Position numbers and translations under genes: made by a program
Notes under the pieces: model-generated
The model's database searches: none
Told to the model about the DNA's origin: nothing
Seen by the model: only the letters and a program-made list of their open reading frames with translations
Assembly (NCBI GenBank): GCA_900769175.1
Contig: CAAGFP010000019.1
Location: 1-29,228 of the forward strand
DNA: 29,228 bases
Origin: Lachnospiraceae bacterium
GTDB taxonomy: Bacteria; Bacillota; Clostridia; Lachnospirales; Lachnospiraceae
Direction: 5' to 3'
Shown here: in pieces, positions 8,440 to 16,373 of the stretch
Layout: every line of letters begins with the position of its first letter
How positions within the stretch are numbered: position 1 is the stretch's first letter

Positions 8440-8607
8440 ATGAACACAGTAAAGAACAAAAACAAGAGTGTAATAAAAAAGGGAATCTTCGGATTTGTGA
8501 TTCTGTTATCTGTCTTTCTTATCATAATCGGACTTATGAAACACCAGAATACAGACGTATTAAATAAAGCCATCCGCATCTGCCTCGAATGTATCGGAAT
8601 CGGGTGA
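8440..8607 (+). CDS. CD1871A-family CxxC micro-protein (55 aa)
   Basis: A 55-codon gene that begins on the base after the TlpA stop, with AAAAGGA at 8424-8430 as ribosome site. The N-terminus is strongly basic (nine Lys/Asn in the first 14 residues), then one hydrophobic segment (about 15-33), then a short tail ending VLNKAIRICLECIGIG with Cys48 and Cys51 in a CxxC. By the positive-inside rule the CxxC tail faces outward, the same side as the TlpA protein. The ending closely matches the NCBI family called CD1871A CXXC motif-containing protein, from memory; its biochemical role is, to my knowledge, unproven. The context (thioredoxin-like lipoprotein upstream, iron-sulfur membrane protein downstream) suggests a relay of reducing equivalents. 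Confidence 0.85.
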   Translation: MNTVKNKNKSVIKKGIFGFVILLSVFLIIIGLMKHQNTDVLNKAIRICLECIGIG

Positions 8608-8628
8608 AACCGCTTGTATGGAAATCAT

Positions 8629-8665
8629 CCGGCCGGCAAAAATCTGTTCGAAAAGTATCGGCCGG
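8629..8665 (+). repeat. GC-rich inverted repeat between micro-protein and iron-sulfur genes
   Basis: CCGGCCG (8629-8635) pairs with CGGCCGG (8659-8665) around a 23-nt loop in the 109-bp gap between the two genes. No T-run follows, so it is not a terminator. It may be a processing or stability element that sets the ratio of upstream to downstream mRNA. Confidence 0.45.
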
Positions 8666-8716
8666 GAATCGTATGTTTTATTATTATCTGCCCGGAAATG
8701 AAAAAGGAGTATACAC

Positions 8717-9583
8717 TTGAAAAAGAAATATAAATTATTGATACAGGGAATTGCTGCCCTCATTCAAAATGCGAATTTCAAAGGCTTTTTCACAGGAGAA
8801 ATTTATCAGGGAGCCGGAAAAAATGTATGTGTTCCCGGTTTGAACTGCTATTCCTGCCCCGGGGCTGTCGGCTCCTGTCCGATTGGCTCCTTACAAAACA
8901 GTCTCTCTTCTTATAAGTTCAAATTCCCCTATTATGTATTAGGGCTTCTTTTCTTTTTTGGTGCATTGCTCGGACGTTTCATCTGTGGATTTCTGTGCCC
9001 GTTCGGATTTCTTCAGGACCTCATTTATCTGATTCCGTTTCCTCAAAGAATCCGGAAAAAATGCAATCATTTCAAAGGGGACTCTTTTTTACGATATATA
9101 AAATACGCCGTTTTAGTATTTATGGTAATTCTGCTCCCCATCCTATTTAAACTGACTCCGGTCTTTTGTAAATACCTTTGTCCCTCCGGCACCCTATCGG
9201 GTCTTATTCTCATGATTTCAAATCATGAACTGTTTGGATTAATCGGGAATCATTTTCTCCTAAAATTGGGAATCCTTATTTTCATAGTCCTGATTAGTGT
9301 ACTCATTTTCAGACCATTCTGCAAATATCTGTGTCCGCTCGGTGCCATTTACGGACTTTTTAACCATATCTCACTTCTTCAAATCAAAGTAGATTCCAAT
9401 CTTTGTAACGGGTGCGGAATATGTGAGAAAGTCTGTGACATGAATGTGGACATAAAAAAAACACCTTCAGGTGCGGAATGTATCCGTTGCGGAAGGTGTA
9501 TGGAAGCCTGCCCTCAAAAAGCAATCCGTTTTGGGACCGCTTTTTCTTCAAATCAGCAGGCTGAACCGAATCAAAGTAAATAA
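8717..9583 (+). CDS. Polytopic 4Fe-4S binding protein (NapH/CcoG-like)
   Basis: 288 residues. It uses a TTG start, chosen because AAAAGGAG (8702-8709) lies 7 nt upstream and the protein begins KKKYK before its first hydrophobic region. There are about four to five membrane segments. Cysteine motifs repeat along the chain: CYSCPGAVGSCPIG near the N-terminus, CGFLCPFG, CKYLCPSG, CKYLCPLG, and two classical 4Fe-4S sites at the C-terminus (CNGCGICEKVCD and CIRCGRCMEACP). This is the NapH/RdxA-type layout of membrane electron-transfer proteins. With the upstream TlpA lipoprotein and CxxC micro-protein, it probably moves electrons from cytoplasmic donors across the membrane to external thiols. It converges on the XRE gene with an 18-bp gap and no visible terminator. 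Confidence 0.9.
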   Translation: MKKKYKLLIQGIAALIQNANFKGFFTGEIYQGAGKNVCVPGLNCYSCPGAVGSCPIGSLQNSLSSYKFKFPYYVLGLLFFFGALLGRFICGFLCPFGFLQDLIYLIPFPQRIRKKCNHFKGDSFLRYIKYAVLVFMVILLPILFKLTPVFCKYLCPSGTLSGLILMISNHELFGLIGNHFLLKLGILIFIVLISVLIFRPFCKYLCPLGAIYGLFNHISLLQIKVDSNLCNGCGICEKVCDMNVDIKKTPSGAECIRCGRCMEACPQKAIRFGTAFSSNQQAEPNQSK

Positions 9584-9601
9584 TGAAATCATCCTATGAA
9601 T

Positions 9602-10009
9602 CTAAATATTCAGTTTCATTTTTAATTCATTGATAATCTCTGTTACCATATCCAAGGACTTCAGGATTTCTTTCATTCTTTCACGTTCTTCTTTATCAAT
9701 TACCCCATCCCTTGCCATCTCAATCAATTCGTCTGAAAACGCACTCATATCTTTTGCGGAATTTAAGAATTTAATGACCATACGGTCCAAGTCCTCCGAG
9801 AGATTGTTTTCTTCTGCATCTTTTAATAAATAATCAAAAGAAACATCGAAAAAGGTACTGATACAAATTAAAGACTCCGTTTCCGGAAGCGTCGGACCCA
9901 ATTCCCACTTACTGATTGCCTGCCGGCTCACTCCGAGTTTCCCTGCAAGTTCTTCCTGGGAATATCCCTTCGAGGTCCGGAGTCTATATAGTTTATCTCC
10001 GAAGTTCAT
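9602..10009 (-). CDS. XRE-family helix-turn-helix regulator at the end of the nad operon
   Basis: 135 residues. Residues 5-60 form a Cro/C1-type HTH (SQEELAGKLGVSRQAISKWE), followed by a mostly acidic helical tail of about 75 residues with no known ligand-binding motif. Its ribosome site GGAGG lies inside the last codons of nadA, and its ATG follows the nadA stop by 3 nt, so it is almost certainly translated together with nadA. It could control the nad genes, but no NiaR-type motif or operator was identified, so that is inference from position only. Confidence 0.85.
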   Translation of the reverse strand: MNFGDKLYRLRTSKGYSQEELAGKLGVSRQAISKWELGPTLPETESLICISTFFDVSFDYLLKDAEENNLSEDLDRMVIKFLNSAKDMSAFSDELIEMARDGVIDKEERERMKEILKSLDMVTEIINELKMKLNI

Positions 10010-10012
10010 CTA

Positions 10013-10930
10013 TCAGCCTCCTAATTCAATCATCCGATCAATACAGCGTTTTGCACCCGTCATAACAGAATCCGGCAATACAATTTCCTCACCGGCAGTA
10101 CCGTTTAAAATCTGATAAACATCCATCAGGGTCGTCACCTTCATATTCATACAGGTTAAGTTAACGGAAAGCGGGTAGAACATTTTATCCGGACAGTCAA
10201 ATTGGAGATGTTCCACAATGCTGATTTCGGTTCCGATAATGAATTCCTTTGCATCTGATTTCTTTGCATAAGCCATAATTCCTGTTGTGGAGCCAATGTA
10301 ATCCGCCAGTTCCAATACCTCGGCTCTGCATTCGGGGTGTGCTAAAAGCAGTGCATTCGGATGAGCCTTTTTTGCTTTCAGCACATCTGTCTTTGTCATA
10401 ATAAAATGTCTCGGGCATCCACCGGAATAAAATGCAAATTCCTTTTCCGGCAATTGTTGTTTCACATAATTTCCGAGATTGGGATCCGGTATAAAAAGGA
10501 TTCGATCCTGAGGAAGCGCCCTGCAGATTTCCACGGCAGAGGAGGAGGTAACACAGACATCACATTCCGTCTTTAACTCAGAGGTCGTATTAATATATGC
10601 AACAACCGCATACCCCGGATATTTCTCTTTCAGCACACGAAGTGTCTCTAAATCAAGCTGTTCAGCCATGGGACAGCCTGCCAGAGAATTCGATAAATAT
10701 ACGGTTTTATCCGGAGATAATACTTTACAGGTTTCTGCCATGAAACGTACTCCACACATGATAACATTTTTATGGGAATCCTTAGCCGCCTGAACACTCA
10801 GTCCATAAGAATCTCCGGTATAATCTGCAATTTCAAGAATTTCCTGTCCCTGATATGCATGAGCCAGAATACAGAAATCTTTTTCTTTTTTCAGTCTGAT
10901 AATTTCGTCCTGAATCTCTTTAATCGTCAT
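10013..10930 (-). CDS. nadA: Quinolinate synthase NadA
   Basis: 305 residues, the normal length for the compact bacterial form. It condenses iminoaspartate (from NadB) with dihydroxyacetone phosphate to give quinolinate. The three 4Fe-4S cluster ligands are present by alignment from memory to the Thermotoga enzyme: Cys86 (GCPMAE), Cys172 (GCPRHF) and Cys260 (LTCMNM). The substrate-binding segments AHAYQ, TSSSAVE, HPEC and YIGSTTG are intact. It lies 80 bp after nadC, with GAGG before its ATG, and overlaps the ribosome site of the XRE gene that follows. Confidence 0.96.
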   Translation of the reverse strand: MTIKEIQDEIIRLKKEKDFCILAHAYQGQEILEIADYTGDSYGLSVQAAKDSHKNVIMCGVRFMAETCKVLSPDKTVYLSNSLAGCPMAEQLDLETLRVLKEKYPGYAVVAYINTTSELKTECDVCVTSSSAVEICRALPQDRILFIPDPNLGNYVKQQLPEKEFAFYSGGCPRHFIMTKTDVLKAKKAHPNALLLAHPECRAEVLELADYIGSTTGIMAYAKKSDAKEFIIGTEISIVEHLQFDCPDKMFYPLSVNLTCMNMKVTTLMDVYQILNGTAGEEIVLPDSVMTGAKRCIDRMIELGG

Positions 10931-11010
10931 TTTTTCATCCTCATTTTATCCATGATGCATATTATTGAATTACGAATCGATTCCCCATTCTTTATCACTT
11001 CCGAAGGGAA

Positions 11011-11862
11011 TTACACTGCATGAAGATTTTTCATGGAAATATCCATAATCGGAGAAGAGTGGGTCAATGCGCCGCTTGAAATATAATCAACGCCCAACGC
11101 AGTAAGTCTTGCAATATTCTCTTTCGTTACATTTCCGGAGCATTCCGTTTCTGCCCTGCCGGCAATGATTTCAATTGCTTCCTTCATCTGTTCGGTTGTC
11201 ATATTATCGAGCATGATAATGTCCGCTCCTGCTTCCACTGCTTCACGAACCTGGTCAAGGGTTTCCACTTCGATTTCTATTTTACGGACAAACGGTGCAT
11301 ATTCTTTTGCCATACGAATTGCTTTTGTAATGCTTCCGGCCGCACCGATATGATTATCCTTTAATAATACTCCGTCGGAAAGATTGTATCTGTGATTGCA
11401 TCCGCCACCGACACGGACTGCATATTTTTCAAAAATACGACAGTTCGGAGTCGTTTTTCTGGTATCAAGCAAAGTGGTTTTGCTTCCCTCTAACAATTTG
11501 GCAACCTCATGGGTATAGGTTGCAATTCCACTCATTCTTTGCAGATAATTAAGGGCTACTCTCTCTCCGGAGAGAAGTACTCTGATATCTCCGGTCACGG
11601 TTGCAAGGAGCTGACCGCTTTTGACAAATTCTCCGTCTTCTGCTTTTAGTTCCACCTTAGTTTCGGGATCTAAGAGTGTGAACACTCTTGCATAAACATC
11701 CAATCCTGCAATAACACCATCCTGTTTACAGATTAAATCAACCGTTCCCTTCTGATACTTCGGCATAACCGCATTCGTTGATACATCCTCACTGGTAATG
11801 TCTTCCTGCAGGGCAAGCATAATCAGTTTATCTGCATTCAGTTTCATCGTAATATCATTCAT
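11011..11862 (-). CDS. nadC: Nicotinate-nucleotide diphosphorylase (carboxylating) NadC
   Basis: 283 residues, the family's usual length. It converts quinolinate and PRPP to nicotinate mononucleotide with release of CO2. The core motif TRKTTPNCR, then KYAVRVGGGCNHRYNLSDGVLLKDNH, is complete, as are the C-terminal barrel segments IEIEVET, IMLDNM and DYISSGALTHS. The gene overlaps nadB by 8 bp, consistent with translational coupling in a nadB-nadC-nadA operon. Confidence 0.96.
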   Translation of the reverse strand: MNDITMKLNADKLIMLALQEDITSEDVSTNAVMPKYQKGTVDLICKQDGVIAGLDVYARVFTLLDPETKVELKAEDGEFVKSGQLLATVTGDIRVLLSGERVALNYLQRMSGIATYTHEVAKLLEGSKTTLLDTRKTTPNCRIFEKYAVRVGGGCNHRYNLSDGVLLKDNHIGAAGSITKAIRMAKEYAPFVRKIEIEVETLDQVREAVEAGADIIMLDNMTTEQMKEAIEIIAGRAETECSGNVTKENIARLTALGVDYISSGALTHSSPIMDISMKNLHAV

Positions 11863-13144
11863 GTTCTTTTTTCATCCTTTCAATGGTATGATATAAATTC
11901 ACTCTGTATTGTTCAAGCAATTCATCCGGATTGCTGTATTCTTCCATGGAAATCGACACATCTTTGAGCCCTTCATGCTGACTTCCGAATAAAATATCGT
12001 CTGCTGCCCGCTGCGCAAAAACCAGGGATTCCAGAAGTGAATTGCTTGCAAGTCGGTTTTTACCATGTACACCGTTACAGCTGGCTTCCCCGATTGCATA
12101 CAATCCTTTCATCGAAGTCTGACTGGCAAGATTTACTTTAATTCCGCCCATATGATAATGCTGCGCCGGAACTACCGGGATGGGTTCTTTTAGCACATCA
12201 TATCCTTCTTTCAGACAATGATTGTAAATATTCGGGAAATGCTGCAGGATGGTTTCTTCTCCCAGAGGACGTAAATCTTCCCATACGTAATAGGTTCCGT
12301 CCTTTGCCATCTGCTTCCAGATTGCTTCACTTACTACATCTCTGGGTTGAAGTTCATCGGTAAAACGGTTCATGGATTTATCAAGCAGATAAGCGCCTTC
12401 TCCGCGGACCGATTCGGAAATCAGAAATCTTCTTCCCTTTTTCTTGGAAAAGAGGGTAGTCGGATGAATCTGGACATAATCCAAATGTTCCACTTCAACG
12501 CCATATTTCATCACAATCGAAATTGCATCTCCGGTAATATGAGCAAAGTTCGTGGAATTCCGATACAATCCGCCGATTCCGCCGGTTGCAAGAACGACAT
12601 TGGGAACCGGTATCGGATAACAGGTTCCGTCGCTTCCTTTGCAGACAACACCACCACAAACATTATCTTTACAAATCAAATCGATCATGGCGGTATCTTC
12701 TAAAATTGTGATATTCTTTTTTTCCCTGACTCTCTCTAAAAGAGTGGAAGTAATTTCCCTGCCGGTAATATCTTCATGAAATAAAATACGAGGTTGGGAA
12801 TGAGCACCTTCCTTCGTGAAAGCAAGCTTCCCGGATTCATCCCTTTCAAATTCAACTCCATAGCGGATGAGATCCCTGATAACACTGTTTGAGGAACGAA
12901 TCATAACCTCAACCGCAGCCACATCATTTTCATAATGACCGGCTTTTAATGTATCTTCCATATAATTTGCGAAATCTTCTTCTCCGCGAAGCATACAGAT
13001 TCCGCCCTGTGCAAGGAACGAATCCGATTCGTCTGCTTTCTGTTTCGTGATAATCAAAATATTGGTCTGATCCGGAAAATTGAGTGCACAGTACAGCCCG
13101 GCTGCTCCGGTTCCGACTATCAGCACATCATATTTTTGTTCCAT
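11855..13144 (-). CDS. nadB: L-aspartate oxidase NadB (short form)
   Basis: 429 residues. It is an FAD enzyme that oxidises aspartate to iminoaspartate, the first step of de novo NAD synthesis. The dinucleotide motif is GTGAAGLYCA (11-20), and flavoprotein motifs SFLAQGG, VLATGGIGGLY, HPTT, RGEGAYL and QHYHMGGI are intact, ending with a GLYAIGEASCNGVHGKNRLASNS-type segment. It is about 100 residues shorter than the E. coli protein because it ends soon after the FAD core and lacks the C-terminal helical domain. That is common in clostridial enzymes and is not obviously a truncation, since the overlap with nadC is precise. In an anaerobe the electron acceptor is probably fumarate rather than oxygen (inference). 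Confidence 0.95.
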   Translation of the reverse strand: MEQKYDVLIVGTGAAGLYCALNFPDQTNILIITKQKADESDSFLAQGGICMLRGEEDFANYMEDTLKAGHYENDVAAVEVMIRSSNSVIRDLIRYGVEFERDESGKLAFTKEGAHSQPRILFHEDITGREITSTLLERVREKKNITILEDTAMIDLICKDNVCGGVVCKGSDGTCYPIPVPNVVLATGGIGGLYRNSTNFAHITGDAISIVMKYGVEVEHLDYVQIHPTTLFSKKKGRRFLISESVRGEGAYLLDKSMNRFTDELQPRDVVSEAIWKQMAKDGTYYVWEDLRPLGEETILQHFPNIYNHCLKEGYDVLKEPIPVVPAQHYHMGGIKVNLASQTSMKGLYAIGEASCNGVHGKNRLASNSLLESLVFAQRAADDILFGSQHEGLKDVSISMEEYSNPDELLEQYRVNLYHTIERMKKEHE

Positions 13145-13190
13145 TTTCTTGTCCTTTCCTGTTTCCTATCCATATTTTATCAGAATTGAT

Positions 13191-14453
13191 TCATTTCGTT
13201 TCGTTTTGGAAGCGCACTTCATACTCCGGGTATCTGCCCTGAAGCCAGAGGATGATTCTGTCTTTTTGTTCTTTCGTAATAGGAAGAAGGGAGGCATCTC
13301 CCCCTGCCGGATTCTGCTCTGAATCCGTCTCATTTGAATGGTCTGTTTCCGTCTTCTCTTCTTTCAATGTTAACAGAATGACTTTCTTTTCAACCAGTTC
13401 TCCGGATTCATTCACATCATGGATACTGCCGACTCCCACCGATGCAATCTCCGGAAACAGAGTTGTCACTTCATTACTTAACTCTACAGAGTCAATGGAT
13501 ATCTCCATTCTGACTGCGGCTTTTTCTTCCATTTTCGAATCACTTACCATATTCCATGCAAAAATAAAGCTTGGAATAATGATGATAATACTGTTTCTGA
13601 TAAAAGCAATTCGAAGTTTTCTCGTCTTCTTCGGGTCCACTGCCTGAACCTTTGGCACTCCTAAAATTGCAAGAATAATCGTTGCGGAGAGAAAGATGAA
13701 ATACGTATTTACCATAAAAAGGTACCCGGCTCCGAGAAGCATCTTCCACTGCCCGTGCGCCAGAGAATATCCACAGGTGCAAAGCGGCGGCATCAATGCG
13801 GTTGCAATCGCCACCCCGGGAATTACATTCGTCTTCTCTTTTCTGGTTACGCCAATGATGCCGGCAAGCCCACCGCAGATTGCAATCAGCACATCCCAGA
13901 TAGTGGGTTGCGTTCTTGCAAGCAGTTCAGACGTCTGTGTCGACAGAGGCGAAATCAAAAAGTAAATCGTGGATGCACAAAGACTGATAAAAACCTGCGT
14001 CAAAAATCCCATAATCGAACGGGTCGTCAGTCTTGAGTCCGAAATTGCAGTCCCGTAAGCGGTTGCCTGAATGGTTCCCATCAAGGGTGAGATGAGCATC
14101 GCACCGATAATCACTGCCGTCGAATTTACATTCAGCCCAATCGATGCAATCAATATTGCCAGAACCAGAAGGCACATATTGGTTCCGCTGACCCTTCCGC
14201 CTTCGCGAAGTGAAACATCAATCTGTTTTTTGCTTGCAACATCCTTATGGATATTAAACATTTCTCCGAGAATTTCTCCGAGTGAAATCTGTTTGTCACC
14301 ATTCGGGTCAATGGTGGTTTCAATTACACTTTTGATTTCACTGGTCCCTTCTCGGAATTCCTGTCTGAATTCTTCTTTTTTCTCACGGAGTTCCTGTTTG
14401 ATCTCTTCTCTGTTTTCAGACTCCTTTATTTTATTGTTATGTCCAAATTCCAT
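13191..14453 (-). CDS. DUF389 (TIGR00341-like) membrane protein
   Basis: 420 residues. The first ~45 residues are highly charged and helical (KQELREKKEEFRQEFRE). From about residue 85 there are several hydrophobic segments with the DUF389 core: IGLNVNSTAVIIGAMLISPLMGTI, then GGLAGIIGVTRKEKTNVIPGVAIATALMPPLC. The C-terminal ~130 residues are a soluble domain ending in an amphipathic region. The function of DUF389 proteins is not established. The gene starts 1 nt after the stop of the coiled-coil gene, with no strong ribosome site of its own, so its translation probably depends on its neighbour. Confidence 0.88.
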   Translation of the reverse strand: MEFGHNNKIKESENREEIKQELREKKEEFRQEFREGTSEIKSVIETTIDPNGDKQISLGEILGEMFNIHKDVASKKQIDVSLREGGRVSGTNMCLLVLAILIASIGLNVNSTAVIIGAMLISPLMGTIQATAYGTAISDSRLTTRSIMGFLTQVFISLCASTIYFLISPLSTQTSELLARTQPTIWDVLIAICGGLAGIIGVTRKEKTNVIPGVAIATALMPPLCTCGYSLAHGQWKMLLGAGYLFMVNTYFIFLSATIILAILGVPKVQAVDPKKTRKLRIAFIRNSIIIIIPSFIFAWNMVSDSKMEEKAAVRMEISIDSVELSNEVTTLFPEIASVGVGSIHDVNESGELVEKKVILLTLKEEKTETDHSNETDSEQNPAGGDASLLPITKEQKDRIILWLQGRYPEYEVRFQNETK

Positions 14454-14454
14454 A

Positions 14455-16044
14455 TCAACTATTTCTCAGAAGCTGTTCGAGATTATTCTTCTCGGAAAGC
14501 TTCTCGGTCAACTCCTTCTTCTTTTCCTCAATCAGCAGTTCATGACCCGAAACGCCCTCGCTGTAATGTTCCAGGAGGAAATGCTCGTGGAATTTCGCAA
14601 GTTTTTTCTCCATATCAAGTATTTCGTTTTCGAGATATTCCTGCTTCTTCATTGCATCCGAAAGAGCACGTGAATCATTTCGTCCGCTTAACTCAGTATT
14701 CATCAAAAGCTGTTCCAAAGAGGTAATTGAAGTTTCCAGTTCGTCAATGAGTGCATTTTTTCTAGCCTCTTCTCCGGCAAGCTCCGCTTTTGCCTCATCC
14801 GACCTGGCACGGTTTTCTTCCACTTCTTTTTCCATCTGTTCGATCTGGGCCGTCAGTTCTTTTTTTCTCTTGAAATTAAGAGCAAATACTTTCTCCAATT
14901 CCTTCTCTGACTGCTGAATCTGGTAAACGAGATTGTGTCGCCTTGAAGAAAGAGCCGAGATGGTATCCTGAAGTTCTTTCGTCTTCGCATAAGACTCTTT
15001 ATAGACTTCATCTCGTTTTTTCTCAAATTCATCTCTTCTTCGAACCAGGTCCTCTTCACTGTTCTCGGAAAGAAGTTCATTCTCTCTTTGTCTGGTGCGG
15101 ATTTCGATAATCGCATCATCGAGTTTTTTCATCTCTTCCTGCGCCGCATCATAACGGTTTCGCAGGCTTTTCTTTTCCTTCTCTTCCGCTTCTTTCACAG
15201 AAGAATCTCCTGCAACCATTAGTTCGATTGTTTTTAATTTCGTTTTTGCCGTCATGGAAGAATTTGAAAGTTTATCAATTTCTTCTGACAATCTGACAAT
15301 TTTTACTTCCAGCTTCTGTAAGGAAGCTTCCAGCTCTTCTTTTGAGCGTTTATTACTTTCCGGAGTATTCACCGTTTTTGCCTGCTCCGGTTCTTTTTTC
15401 GTTTTCACCTTTTCAGATTTAGTCGCTTCTTTCTCTGTTTTTTCTTTCTTAGAAGTTTCCGATTGGTCCTCGAATTCTTTTTTGGGCCTTTTCCGGCCGG
15501 CAGAGGTGATTTTTAAAACATCTCCCTGAGCGGATAAAATTTCATCGATTTTATCACCGTGGTCTGCGACATAACGCATAAATGTGTATCCCAAAGTAGA
15601 TGAAATCGCATATCCCACCTCGGGTCCGCAATCATTGTCAAGATATCCGAACGACAATGCAAAAACCGCAAACAGGTATGTAAATTCGCCACCCAGTTTT
15701 TCTATCTGTTCATTCAGGCACGCTCCCGCTTCCTCGGGATTGATTTGTGCGATCAGTGTATTGAAATCCGTCTTTTCATCGAAATATTCCGCCAATGCTT
15801 TAAGTGCCGCATTCTTTTCTTCTTCCGATAAAATGGTTCTCAATTCCTCGGGTGCATCGCAGTGTCCGGCAATAATCGCAGACAATAAAATCGATCGGGT
15901 ATTCTTCTTGCTGACTCTCTTTTTCTTTAAGTAGGTCAGAAATGCATTCGAAAGAAGCATGAAAGCATCTTTTCTTTCCTGCCCTGACAATTGAATTAAT
16001 TGATTCTCTGTTTTCGATAAAAGAAAGCTTCTCTCTGATGCCAT
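14455..16044 (-). CDS. Coiled-coil protein of unknown function
   Basis: 529 residues from the ATG at 16044, chosen because GGAGG (16052-16056) sits seven bases upstream; an earlier in-frame ATG at 16074 lacks such a site. Residues 1 to about 165 form a compact, mostly helical domain with a cysteine or two (AGHCDAPEEL, DNDCGPEVG). A charged Lys/Glu linker follows (about 180-240, RPKKEFEDQSETSKKEKTEK and similar). From about 245 to the end it is long heptad-type coiled coil rich in Glu, Lys and Arg. There is no signal peptide or membrane segment. I do not recognise a family. It is transcribed directly ahead of the DUF389 gene, whose N-terminus is also charged and helical, so the two may interact. 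Confidence 0.75.
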   Translation of the reverse strand: MASERSFLLSKTENQLIQLSGQERKDAFMLLSNAFLTYLKKKRVSKKNTRSILLSAIIAGHCDAPEELRTILSEEEKNAALKALAEYFDEKTDFNTLIAQINPEEAGACLNEQIEKLGGEFTYLFAVFALSFGYLDNDCGPEVGYAISSTLGYTFMRYVADHGDKIDEILSAQGDVLKITSAGRKRPKKEFEDQSETSKKEKTEKEATKSEKVKTKKEPEQAKTVNTPESNKRSKEELEASLQKLEVKIVRLSEEIDKLSNSSMTAKTKLKTIELMVAGDSSVKEAEEKEKKSLRNRYDAAQEEMKKLDDAIIEIRTRQRENELLSENSEEDLVRRRDEFEKKRDEVYKESYAKTKELQDTISALSSRRHNLVYQIQQSEKELEKVFALNFKRKKELTAQIEQMEKEVEENRARSDEAKAELAGEEARKNALIDELETSITSLEQLLMNTELSGRNDSRALSDAMKKQEYLENEILDMEKKLAKFHEHFLLEHYSEGVSGHELLIEEKKKELTEKLSEKNNLEQLLRNS

Positions 16045-16145
16045 TCCTTTTCCTCCGATATTTCCGTTATACATAGGTTTGTTCCTGTCTATATATAGTT
16101 ATCTATATTCTACCACTTAAAATTACTTGTGAAAAGCAGAAAAAC

Positions 16146-16174
16146 TTGATTTTATTCAACATTTGCTATATACT
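16146..16174 (+). promoter_or_regulatory. Sigma-A-like promoter of the thiS operon
   Basis: TTGATT (16146-16151), a 17-bp spacer and TATACT (16169-16174). The predicted start at about 16181 leaves a leader of roughly 295 nt before thiS, unusually long and full of potential structure. Confidence 0.65.
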
Positions 16175-16242
16175 TCTTTTAGTTATATAAGTAGAATTCT
16201 TCGCAAAATACACTTCATTTCGTTATTATGCGGGTTTTTGCT

Positions 16243-16327
16243 TACCGGGTGAACTGGGGGCACCACTTTTCACCATAAAAAAAGGCGCCGGGTATCATAA
16301 ATGGATGATAAATATTTTATCCCGGTA
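16243..16327 (+). promoter_or_regulatory. Candidate riboswitch-like leader RNA upstream of thiS
   Basis: A 7-bp closing helix can form between 16243-16249 (TACCGGG) and 16321-16327 (CCCGGTA). Inside it are a GGTGAA/TTCACC hairpin (16248-16253 with 16269-16274; its first two bases also belong to the closing helix) and a TATCAT/ATGATA hairpin (16293-16298 with 16305-16310). Alternative pairings compete: CCGGG (16288-16292) with CCCGG (16321-16325), and GATAAA (16307-16312) with TTTATC (16316-16321). A terminator follows 23 nt downstream. None of the TPP aptamer signatures (CTGAGA, ACCTGAT) is present. The layout of promoter, foldable domain, terminator and thiamine genes resembles a riboswitch, but the ligand and family are unknown to me. 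Confidence 0.5.
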
Positions 16328-16349
16328 TGTTATACGATTTGAAAAACAG

Positions 16350-16373
16350 TCCGTGGATTCCACGGATTTTTTT
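16350..16373 (+). terminator. Intrinsic terminator inside the thiS leader
   Basis: TCCGTGG (16350-16356), a 3-nt ATT loop, CCACGGA (16360-16366) and seven T residues (16367-16373). It lies about 100 nt before thiS, so transcription must read through it to express the operon, making it a likely attenuator. More hairpins follow before thiS, for example AGAATC with GATTCT at 16423-16444. Confidence 0.75.

Noticed and set aside
8560..8763. 67-codon minus-strand frame opposite the micro-protein
   Set aside because: It overlaps two plus-strand genes with better ribosome sites and domain evidence, and shows no motif.
11855..13144. Truncated or frameshifted nadB
   Set aside because: It is shorter than the E. 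coli enzyme but has all FAD and substrate motifs and a precise 8-bp overlap with nadC. Short NadB is common in clostridia.
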